From Nocardioides sp. Iso805N (GTDB lineage: Bacteria > Actinomycetota > Actinomycetes > Propionibacteriales > Nocardioidaceae): DNA of 64,000 nt. The notes beneath the pieces were generated by a model, which did no database searches, was not told the DNA's origin, and saw only the letters and a list, made by a program, of their open reading frames with translations. Both the position numbers and the translations under genes were made by a program. Below are positions 1 through 12,360 of this stretch, piece by piece; position 1 is the stretch's first letter, and the number at the start of each line of letters is the position of its first letter. Location of the stretch: positions 1-64,000 of the forward strand of contig NZ_KB822576.1 of assembly GCF_000364605.1 (NCBI RefSeq), read 5' to 3'.

Positions 1-182
1 AAGATTGTCATATCCGGTATTAATCACCGTTTCCGGTGGCTATCCCAGAGTGCAGGGCAGATTACTCACGTGTTACTCACCCGTTCGCCGCTCGAGTACC
101 CCGAAAGGCCTTTCCGCTCGACTTGCATGTGTTAAGCACGCCGCCAGCGTTCGTCCTGAGCCAGGATCAAACTCTCCGTAGA
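1..182 (-). rRNA. rrs: 16S ribosomal RNA, 5' end (partial)
   Basis: The reverse complement of 156-175 is the universal 27F primer site (AGAGTTTGATCCTGGCTCAG), which puts 16S position 1 near base 182. Variable region V1 and part of V2 follow and run off the window edge. The V1/V2 sequence resembles Nocardioidaceae. The gene reads leftward and is driven by the promoters at 398-426 and 534-562. Only about 180 of roughly 1500 bases are present. Confidence 0.97.
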
Positions 183-397
183 AAAACAAAACCCAACCAA
201 CCCAAAGGCCAGCCGGGACAAAGAGATGCCTGAACAAGAGAACCTGACATATTGCCAGAATTCATTGTCAAAACCATCACCCGAAGGTAACGGGGCATAA
301 CAAACTAATTCGTCGACTATGACACACTGTTGAGTTCTCAAGAATCACACGCGCACCGCGCTCTGCCTTGCGGCTTGGCTGCGGGGCAACCTGCAAA
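183..397 (-). promoter_or_regulatory. 16S rRNA leader (pre-rRNA spacer)
   Basis: This stretch lies between the proximal rRNA promoter and the mature 16S 5' end and holds no protein gene. It contains the palindrome TTGAGAACTCAA (minus strand, 330-341), an element I recognise from actinobacterial rRNA leaders, where it lies in the antitermination and processing region. It is less GC-rich than its surroundings. The short reading frames here have no coding character. Confidence 0.7.
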
Positions 398-426
398 AAC
401 TTACCGGTTCGCCGCCCCGGCGTCAA
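398..426 (-). promoter_or_regulatory. Proximal rRNA promoter
   Basis: On the minus strand there is a -35 box TTGACG (421-426), a 17-bp spacer and a -10 box TAAGTT (398-403). This is a strong housekeeping-sigma match. Transcription should start near 391, giving a leader of about 209 nt before mature 16S. Confidence 0.8.
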
Positions 427-533
427 CTTGGCGCTGACTCCGGCTCGTCCGACCCGCTGTCACCCACGCGCTACACCCAGTTCGTTGTGCCTCGCGGCGT
501 TCGGTTTGGGTGTCGCACCCGGCGACAAAGAGA

Positions 534-562
534 ACATTACATGCGTGTGTCAGGCAGGCCAA
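534..562 (-). promoter_or_regulatory. Distal rRNA promoter
   Basis: On the minus strand there is a -35 box TTGGCC (557-562), a 17-bp spacer and a -10 box TAATGT (534-539). It lies 18 bases beyond the end of the upstream DNA glycosylase gene, so the rRNA operon seems to begin directly after that gene. Two tandem promoters are usual for rRNA operons. Confidence 0.65.
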
Positions 563-580
563 ATCGAGCTCGCTCCACGC

Positions 581-1168
581 TCAGGAAGGTCGCGCGAGGC
601 CCTTCGCGGGGCGGTAGGTCGACACGCTCGGCTCCCCGGATGCCCAGAACCGCCACGGTCGCTCCGGAGCACCTCGTAGTCCCACCCGGGGGCCGGTGGC
701 GACGTCCGTCGGCGGTGTCTCAGGCAGGCTCAGGCTGAAGTCGTCGCCACACAGGCCGGCGCCGTTGTCGTCGAGGCGGATGTCGAGCGCCCGGCACAGG
801 CGCGCCGGGCCGCGCGCCAGGTCCCTGTCACGCGCTCCCGGACGCCGCTCCCGGGCCTGCTCGATGCCGGAGACGACCTCGCCCGCCCGCAGCAACGTCG
901 CCGAGGCGTCCCCTTCGGGGCCGCACACGACGTTCGCGCAGGTGTGCATCCCGTAGGTGAAGTACACGTACAGGTGGCCGGCGGGACCGAACATCACCTG
1001 GTTGCGACCGGTCGGGCCGCGATAGGCGTGCGAGCCCGGGTCGGCTGCTCCGCCGTACGCCTCGACCTCGGTCAGCCGAACCGTCACACCGGCATGGGTG
1101 AGAAAAGCACCGAGGAGGCGCGGCGCGACCAGCTCGACCGGTCCCACCAGCGCCTCCTCGAGGTTCAC
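581..1168 (-). CDS. mpg: DNA-3-methyladenine glycosylase (AAG/MPG family)
   Basis: This is a base-excision repair enzyme that removes alkylated purines. The product is about 195 aa, the normal size for bacterial AAG-type proteins. It carries the family core TEVEAYGGAADPGSHAYRG, with the catalytic Glu in TEVEAY, and the DNA-intercalating YVYFTYGMH segment. Two starts are possible. TTG at 1192 would overlap argH. GTG at 1168 follows the argH stop by 16 bases and has GGAGAG upstream, so I chose GTG. It is the last gene of the arginine transcription unit and sits just before the rRNA promoters. It has no role in arginine synthesis, but argH-mpg adjacency is familiar in actinobacteria. Confidence 0.9.
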   Translation of the reverse strand: MNLEEALVGPVELVAPRLLGAFLTHAGVTVRLTEVEAYGGAADPGSHAYRGPTGRNQVMFGPAGHLYVYFTYGMHTCANVVCGPEGDASATLLRAGEVVSGIEQARERRPGARDRDLARGPARLCRALDIRLDDNGAGLCGDDFSLSLPETPPTDVATGPRVGLRGAPERPWRFWASGEPSVSTYRPAKGLARPS

Positions 1169-1184
1169 AGCGTGCTCTCCACTC

Positions 1185-4625
<3,441 letters not shown>

Positions 4626-4629
<4 letters not shown>

Positions 4630-5609
4630 CGTGATGTTCCGTGCGCCTCGACAAGCTCGGCGGACGGAGCGGAGATGCCGCTCTGCTCGGCCAGGAAGGC
4701 CAGGATCGCCTTCTGCGCGTGCCGACGGTTCTCGGCCTCGTCCCAGACCACGCTCTGCGGCCCGTCGAGCACCTCGGCGTCGATCTCCTTGCCGCGGTAG
4801 GCGGGCAGGCAGTGCAGCACGATCGCGTCGGGCTTGGCGCGGGAGACGAGCGCCGTGGTCAGCGAGTACGGCGAGAACACGGCGGTGCGCGCCGCCGCCT
4901 CGTCCTCCTTGCCCATGCTCACCCAGGTGTCGGTCACCAGCACGTCGGCGTCGGCGACGGCGCTGGAGGCGTCGGTGTGCAGCTCCACGCTGCCGCCGGT
5001 CGCCTTGCCGATCTCGTCGGCCCGCGCGAGCACCTCGGTGTCCGGGACGTAGCCCTCTGGTGCGCCGAACCGCACGTGCATGCCGGCGGTGACACCTGCC
5101 AGCGCCCAGGAGTTGCCCATGTTGCAGGCGGCGTCGCCGAGGAAGGCCACCGTCAGCCCGGCGAGGGTGCCCTTGTGCTCCCTGATGGTGAGCAGGTCGG
5201 CGAGCAGCTGGCAGGGGTGGAACTCGTCCGTGAGCGCATTGACGACGGGAACACCGGCGTACGCGGCCATCTGGTCGAGCTTGACCTGGGCGAACGTTCG
5301 CCACACGATGACGCCGGCCTGCCGGCCGAGCACGCGGGCGACGTCGGCGACCGACTCGCGGACACCGATGCCAGCGAGCGCGCCGTCGACCAGCATCGGG
5401 AAGCCGCCGAGCTCGGCGATGCCGGCCGCGAAGGACGACTGGGTGCGCAGCGTCGGCTTGTCGTAGATCGTCGCGACGGTACGAGGACCGGCCAACGGCT
5501 TGTGGTCGTACGGCGCGGCCTTCAGCGCGGCAGCACGATCGAGGACGTGCGACTGCTCGGCCGGACTCAGGTCATCGTCACGCAGGAACGACCGGACGGC
5601 GCTGCTCAT
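4626..5609 (-). CDS. argF: Ornithine carbamoyltransferase (atypical carbamoyl-phosphate motif)
   Basis: By context this enzyme makes citrulline from ornithine and carbamoyl phosphate. The product is 327 aa, a normal size. Seen in the sequence are DEFHPCQ (the HPxQ motif), TDTWVSMG (ornithine loop) and HCLPAYRG. The usual carbamoyl-phosphate loop STRTR is replaced by T53-L-R-T-Q57 ([10 protein letters not shown]). The central Arg and Thr remain, while the first Ser and last Arg are changed. The pyrB product in this window keeps the normal STRTR. The start MSSAVRSF at 5609 overlaps argD by 4 bases. No other candidate for this step is visible in the operon. Confidence 0.93.
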
Positions 5610-6817
5610 GCCAGGGCCTCCGCCGCGTCGAGGATCGTCGGCCAAGCCGCAAGGAACGCTGCGACGTCCTCGTCGGTGAGCACCAGCGGCGGGGCCAGCC
5701 GGATGCGGTCGGGGGTCGCGTTGTTGACGATGAAGCCCTGCGCCAGCGCTGCAGCGGCGATCTTCGCGGTGTCGACTGTCGTCACCACACCGATCAGCAG
5801 ACCCTCGCCGGTCACCGCCGTGACTCGGGGATCGGCGGCGAGACCGTCACGCAGCTTCTCGCCGACCATGGTGGCCCGCTCCAGCAGGCCCTCGGTCTCG
5901 ATCGTGGCGATCACTGCGAGCGCCGCAGCACAGGCCGGCGGGTTGCCGGCGAACGTGCTGCCGTGGTTGCCGCGCTGCAGCAGGTCGGCGGCGTCACCGA
6001 GACCGATGCAGGCCCCGATCGGGAAGCCGCCACCCAGGCCCTTGGCCAGGGTGACGATGTCAGGGGTGGCGCCCGAGGCGGTGTGCGCGAACCACGCACC
6101 GGTGCGGCCCATACCGGTCTGGACCTCGTCGAGCCACAGCAGGGCGCCGTGCTCGTCCGCGATGGCGCGGGCCTTGGCCAGGAAGTCGGCCGGTGGCACG
6201 ACCACGCCGGCCTCGCCCTGGAGCGGCTCGACCACGATCGCCGCCGTCTCGTCGGTGACGGCGGCCGCGAGGGCCGCGGCGTCGCCGTACTCGACGAACG
6301 TGACGTCGCCCGGCAGCGGCTCGAACGGCGCACGGTAGGCCTCCTTGGAGGTCAGCGCGAGGGCCCCCATGGTGCGGCCGTGGAAGGAGCTCTTCATCGC
6401 GACCAGGTGGGTGCGACCGGTCCGACGGGTCAGCTTGAACGCGGCCTCGTTGGCCTCGGTGCCGGAGTTGGTGAAGAACACCTTCGCCGGACGGCTCCCG
6501 ACACCACTCGCGGGCTGGAGCAGCGAGATGAGCTTCTCGGCGAGCTGGATCTGCGGTCCGGACGCGAAGAAGTTCGAGATGTGGCCGAGTGTCGACAACT
6601 GCTCGGCGACCGCCTTCACCAGTGCGGGGTGACCGTGGCCGAGGGCGTTGACGGCGATGCCGCCGAGGAGATCGACGTACTCCTTGCCGTCCTCGTCCCA
6701 GACCCGGGCCCCCTGGCCGCGGGTGAGGATGAGCTTGGGCGCGCCGAAGGTGTTCATCAGCGCGTGCTGGTAGCGCTCCTGGCTCGACTCGCTCGATGTG
6801 CTCGATGCGGTGGTCAT
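5606..6817 (-). CDS. argD: Acetylornithine aminotransferase
   Basis: This is a PLP-dependent class III transaminase that converts N-acetylglutamate semialdehyde to N-acetylornithine. The product is 403 aa. Family features seen are [15 protein letters not shown] (phosphate-binding region), [13 protein letters not shown] (the Asp that contacts the PLP ring) and [14 protein letters not shown], which carries the Schiff-base Lys. The ATG at 6817 overlaps the argB stop by 4 bases. Confidence 0.97.
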   Translation of the reverse strand: MTTASSTSSESSQERYQHALMNTFGAPKLILTRGQGARVWDEDGKEYVDLLGGIAVNALGHGHPALVKAVAEQLSTLGHISNFFASGPQIQLAEKLISLLQPASGVGSRPAKVFFTNSGTEANEAAFKLTRRTGRTHLVAMKSSFHGRTMGALALTSKEAYRAPFEPLPGDVTFVEYGDAAALAAAVTDETAAIVVEPLQGEAGVVVPPADFLAKARAIADEHGALLWLDEVQTGMGRTGAWFAHTASGATPDIVTLAKGLGGGFPIGACIGLGDAADLLQRGNHGSTFAGNPPACAAALAVIATIETEGLLERATMVGEKLRDGLAADPRVTAVTGEGLLIGVVTTVDTAKIAAAALAQGFIVNNATPDRIRLAPPLVLTDEDVAAFLAAWPTILDAAEALA

Positions 6818-7716
6818 GCCCGTGCCTTCCTCAGCTTGGTGTCCACGCCGGGCAGCACCTGGGTGCCGATTCCCTCGTCGGTGAAGATCTCCAGCAGCAC
6901 CGCATGCTGCTCGCGACCGTCGACGACGGTGGCGCGAGGGACGCCGCCCTGCACCGCCTGCAGGCAGGCGCCCATCTTCGGGACCATGCCGCTGGCCAGG
7001 GTCGGCATCAGCTTCTCCAGCGTCTCCGGGCTGATCTCCTGGACGAGGTCGTCGGAGTTGCCGTAGTCGCGGTAGAGCCCCTCCACGTCGGTCAGGACGA
7101 GCAGCTTCTCCGCCTTGAGGGCGACCGCGAGGGCCGCCGCGGCGGTGTCGGCGTTGACGTTGTGCACCTGGCCTGACACGTCCGGCGCGATCGAGGAGAT
7201 GACCGGGATCCGGCCGGCCTCGATCAGGTCGAGCACGGCGTCGGGCCGCACGCCGCTGACCTCGCCGACGAGACCGAGGTCGACCTCCTCGCCGTCCACG
7301 ATGGTGTTGGTCCGGCTGGCGGTGAACAGTCCGGCGTCCTCACCGGATAGTCCGACGGCGAGCGGACCGTGCTGGTTGAGCAGCCCGACCAGCTCGCGCT
7401 GGACCTGGCCGACCAGCACCATCCGTACGACGTCCATCGCCTCCGGGGTGGTGACGCGCAGGCCGCCGCGGAACTCCGACTCGATGCCGAGCCGATCGAG
7501 CATCCGGGAGATCTGCGGGCCGCCGCCGTGCACCACCACCGGCTTGAAGCCGGCCAGGCGGAGGAAGGCGATGTCCTCGGCGAACGCCGCCTTGAGGCTC
7601 TCGTCGACCATGGCGTTGCCGCCGTACTTGATCACGATGATCTTGCCGTTGTACTTCTTCAGCCACGGCAGCGCTGCGGCGAGGACGGCCGCGTTGGCCT
7701 TCACGGGTGCGTTCAT
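6814..7716 (-). CDS. argB: Acetylglutamate kinase
   Basis: This enzyme phosphorylates N-acetylglutamate, the second step of the pathway. The product is 300 aa of the amino-acid-kinase fold. [10 protein letters not shown] and [10 protein letters not shown] form the ATP and substrate sites. An N-terminal helix before the first strand ([19 protein letters not shown]) is characteristic of the hexameric, arginine-inhibited form, so feedback inhibition is likely. This is known for the family and inferred here. I chose the start MNAPVKAN at 7716 because it gives the family length and overlaps argJ by 4 bases. Confidence 0.97.
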   Translation of the reverse strand: MNAPVKANAAVLAAALPWLKKYNGKIIVIKYGGNAMVDESLKAAFAEDIAFLRLAGFKPVVVHGGGPQISRMLDRLGIESEFRGGLRVTTPEAMDVVRMVLVGQVQRELVGLLNQHGPLAVGLSGEDAGLFTASRTNTIVDGEEVDLGLVGEVSGVRPDAVLDLIEAGRIPVISSIAPDVSGQVHNVNADTAAAALAVALKAEKLLVLTDVEGLYRDYGNSDDLVQEISPETLEKLMPTLASGMVPKMGACLQAVQGGVPRATVVDGREQHAVLLEIFTDEGIGTQVLPGVDTKLRKARA

Positions 7717-8860
7717 GAGGAGTAGGCGCTGTTCTCGTGCACGTAGGCGTGGGTGAGGTCGTTGGTCCACACGGTCGCCGAAGCGCCACCGGACTTGAGG
7801 TCGATCGTGACCGTCACGTCGCGGTCCTCCAGGCTGATCTGGGAGGCGTCCTCGGCCGGCGTCGACTGCTTGCAGACCCACACGCCGTTCAGCGCGACAT
7901 CGAGGTCGGCCGGGTCGAAGGCGGCCGCGGTGGTGCCGACCGAGGCCAGGATGCGGCCCCAGTTGGGGTCCTTGCCGAAGATCGCGGCCTTGAACAGGTT
8001 GCTGCGGGCCACCGAGCGGGACACCTCGACGGCGTCCTCCTCGGAAGCGGCGTTGACCGTGGTGATGGCGATGGAGTGGTCGGCACCCTCGGCGTCCTGC
8101 AGGAGCTGCAGGGCGAGATCCTGGCAGGCCTGCGACAGCTTGGCGGTGAACTCCTCGACGCTCGGCTTGACGCCGCTCGCGCCGCTGGCGAGCAGGGTCA
8201 CGGTGTCGTTGGTCGACATGCAGCCGTCGGAGTCCAGCCTGTCGAAGCTCACCCGGGTGGCGGCGCGCAGCGCCTGGTCGAGATCCTCGGCGGTGAGGTC
8301 GGCGTCGGTCGTGAGGACCACGAGCATCGTGGCCAGCGCCGGGGCGAGCATGCCCGCACCCTTCGCCATCCCGCCGATGGACCAGCCGTCGCCGGCCACG
8401 ACGACCTGCTTGGCGACGGTGTCGGTGGTCATGATCGCCTCGGCCGCGGCCGGTCCGCCGTCGGAGCTGAGCTCCTTGGCTGCGGCGTCGACGCCCGCAA
8501 GGACGTGCTCACGGAGGTTGAGCATGCCGATCAGTCCGGTGGAGCAGACCACCACGTCCCCGGCACCGATGCCGAGATGCTCGCCGACCCGCTCGGCGGT
8601 CTGGTGCGTGGTCTGGAAGCCCTCGGCGCCGGTGTAGCAGTTGGCTCCACCGGAGTTCAGCACGACCGCCTTGACGACACCGTCCTTGACGACCTCCTGG
8701 CTCCACAGCACCGGGTTGGCCTTGCAACGGTTGCTGGTGAAGACGCTGGCCGAGGCGAACGAGGGTCCCTGGTTGGCGACCAGTGCCAGGTCGGGCTTGC
8801 CCGTCGACTTGAGACCGGCGGCGACGCCTGCTGCGAGGAAGCCCTGCGGGTGGGTGACGC

Positions 8861-8864
<4 letters not shown>
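7713..8864 (-). CDS. argJ: Glutamate N-acetyltransferase / amino-acid acetyltransferase
   Basis: This enzyme transfers acetyl from acetylornithine to glutamate (the cyclic pathway) and may also use acetyl-CoA. The product is 383 aa. ArgJ cuts itself into two chains before a conserved Thr. Here the site is [13 protein letters not shown], with the cleaved bond before Thr179. The region [13 protein letters not shown] is highly conserved. The presence of argJ fits acetyl-recycling arginine synthesis. The ATG at 8864 overlaps the upstream ACT-domain gene by 4 bases. Confidence 0.96.
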
Positions 8865-10443
<1,579 letters not shown>

Positions 10444-10486
10444 TTATTGAAAGCGCGGTGAAACCGGTGTGTCCCAGGCTAGTGCC

Positions 10487-11488
10487 ATGACCAATTCTGA
10501 CCTGGCGGTCGATGCCACCGGCCTGGTGAAGCGCTTCGGTGACTTCACCGCCGTGGGCGGCGTCGACCTGGCCATCGAGCCCGGCGAGGTCTTCGGAGTG
10601 CTGGGGCCCAACGGCGCCGGCAAGACCACGACCCTGTCCATGCTCGCCACGTTGCTGCCCATCGACGGCGGCCGCGCCTCCATCTTCGGCGTCGACGTCG
10701 CCTCCTCGCCGCACCAGATCCGGCAACTCGTCGGGGTGACGGGGCAGTACGCCTCCGTCGACGAGAACCTGACCGGCGCAGAGAACCTCTGGCTCTTCGC
10801 ACGCCTCCACGGCCGCTCGTCCAAGCAGGCCAAGGCGCTCGCCGACGACCTGCTCGGTCGCTTCGGACTGACCGAGGCCGCCGGCAAGCAGATCAAGGAC
10901 TACTCCGGCGGCATGCGCCGACGCCTGGACCTGGGTGCCTCGCTGATCAGCTCACCCCCGCTGATCTTCCTCGACGAGCCCACCACGGGTCTGGACCCGC
11001 GAACCCGCAGCCAGATGTGGGACACCATCCGCGACCTGGTCGCGAACGGGTCGACCATCCTGCTGACCACGCAATATCTCGACGAGGCCGACCAGCTCGC
11101 CGACCGGATCGCCGTCATCGACCGCGGCCTCAAGGTCGCCGAAGGCACGCCGTCCGACCTCAAGACGAGCGTCGGCGAGTCCTCTCTGCAGCTTCGCCTC
11201 AGCGACAAGTCGCTGATCGAGGAGGCGGCGCTGCTGGTCAAGCGCATCACCGGCAGCAGTCCGGTCCTCACCCCGGAGGCGGGCGGGCTCAACGTGCCAC
11301 TACCGGATGCCAACCAGGCCGCCGACGTACTGATCGCGCTGCGGCAGGCGAGCCTGTCCATCACGTCAGCCGCGGTACAGCAGCCCACCCTGGACGAGGT
11401 CTTCCTGGCCCTGACCGGCCACGACACCGGCCAGCCCGATGCCCAGTCCGACGCCCGCGAGACCGAGTCCGAGGAGGCCCGCCGATGA
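10487..11488 (+). CDS. DrrA-type ABC transporter ATP-binding protein
   Basis: This is the energy-coupling subunit of an ABC-2-type exporter of the daunorubicin-resistance family. The product is 333 aa. Walker A GPNGAGKTT lies at residues 40-48, the signature YSGGMRRRLDLG at about 145-156, and Walker B LIFLDEPTTG follows. The H-loop His is Gln (TTQYLDEAD), which is typical of DrrA-type proteins. The C-terminal extension of about 100 aa is also typical. It overlaps the permease gene by 4 bases. I chose ATG 10487; an in-frame GTG at 10469 is possible. There is no clear ribosome binding site, so the message may be leaderless. The substrate is unknown. Confidence 0.92.
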   Translation: MTNSDLAVDATGLVKRFGDFTAVGGVDLAIEPGEVFGVLGPNGAGKTTTLSMLATLLPIDGGRASIFGVDVASSPHQIRQLVGVTGQYASVDENLTGAENLWLFARLHGRSSKQAKALADDLLGRFGLTEAAGKQIKDYSGGMRRRLDLGASLISSPPLIFLDEPTTGLDPRTRSQMWDTIRDLVANGSTILLTTQYLDEADQLADRIAVIDRGLKVAEGTPSDLKTSVGESSLQLRLSDKSLIEEAALLVKRITGSSPVLTPEAGGLNVPLPDANQAADVLIALRQASLSITSAAVQQPTLDEVFLALTGHDTGQPDAQSDARETESEEARR

Positions 11489-12309
11489 GTGCTCTCATGG
11501 CCGAGCGCAGCATCCAGGCTGCGAAGCAGCGGCTGACACCGCGTCCCACGCCGCGCGAGACGGTCTCGCAGACGATCACGATGGCGTGGCGGGCGCTGAA
11601 GAAGATGCGCCGGAACCCCGAGCAGTTCTTCGATGTGATCATCCAGCCGCTGCTGTTCACCGCGATGTTCAGCTACATCTTCGGCGGCGCCGTGTCGGGA
11701 TCGGTCAAGGACTACCTGCCGATCGTGATCCCGGGCATCCTCGCGCAGACCGCACTCACGGCCTGCATGGCGACCGGGACACAGATGCGCGAGGACATGG
11801 AGAAGGGCGTCTTCGACCGCTTCCGGTCGCTGCCGATGTCGCGGATCGCACCGCTGGCCGGCCCGATGCTGGCCGACGTGCTCCGCTACGGGATCGCCGC
11901 GACCCTGACGCTCGCCACCGGGTTCGCGATGGGATACCGCCCGGGCGGCGGCGTGCTCGGCATCACGCTCGGCTGGCTGCTGGTGATCATCGCCGGCTGG
12001 TCGATGTCGTGGATCTTCGCCTGGCTCGGCACGATCGCGCGCTCGGCCCAGGCGGTCCAGGGCATCGGCATGATGATCATGTTCCCGCTGACGTTCCTCT
12101 CCGACGCCTTCACGCCGAAGGACACCATGCCGGGCTGGCTCCAGCACTTCGTCGCCATCAACCCGGTGACGCTGGTCATCCACGCTGTACGCGACCTGAT
12201 CAACGACGGCAACATCACCGCCAACGTCGCGTGGGCGCTGCTGGGCTGCCTCGTCATCGTGGCGATCTTCGCCCCGCTCGCGATCCGGTCCTACAGCCGC
12301 AAGGTCTGA
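11485..12309 (+). CDS. DrrB-type ABC-2 permease
   Basis: This is the membrane subunit paired with the preceding ATPase. The product is 274 aa with about six hydrophobic helices after a roughly 45-residue cytoplasmic lead. The ABC-2 family hallmark region RFRSLPMSRIAPLAGPMLAD precedes the third helix, and the segment with FLSDAFTPKDTMPGWLQ lies in the C-terminal half. The ATG at 11485 overlaps the ATPase stop (ATGA). It probably exports a hydrophobic compound or lipid; the substrate cannot be told from sequence. It converges on the large regulator gene, with only 7 bases between stops. Confidence 0.92.
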   Translation: MSALMAERSIQAAKQRLTPRPTPRETVSQTITMAWRALKKMRRNPEQFFDVIIQPLLFTAMFSYIFGGAVSGSVKDYLPIVIPGILAQTALTACMATGTQMREDMEKGVFDRFRSLPMSRIAPLAGPMLADVLRYGIAATLTLATGFAMGYRPGGGVLGITLGWLLVIIAGWSMSWIFAWLGTIARSAQAVQGIGMMIMFPLTFLSDAFTPKDTMPGWLQHFVAINPVTLVIHAVRDLINDGNITANVAWALLGCLVIVAIFAPLAIRSYSRKV

Positions 12310-12360
12310 TCCGAGATCAGCCCAGCTGCGCGAGGAGGCCAACCGCCTCCTCGCGCAGCT
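12306..12360. terminator. Hairpins between convergent genes
   Basis: A 6-bp inverted repeat (12306-12311 with 12315-12320) sits at the permease stop. Next to it lies a perfect 15-bp stem (12324-12338 with 12346-12360, 7-base loop). The larger stem lies within the last codons of the AfsR-like gene. Neither has a T tract on either strand. It probably acts as a bidirectional terminator or mRNA end protector. Confidence 0.55.

Noticed and set aside
368..738. Small plus-strand reading frames over the rRNA promoters
   Set aside because: They overlap two good rRNA promoters and the glycosylase gene end, with no ribosome binding site or conserved sequence.
10900..12342. 480-codon minus-strand reading frame opposite the ABC exporter genes
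   Set aside because: It mirrors the DrrA/DrrB codons and has no motif of its own.
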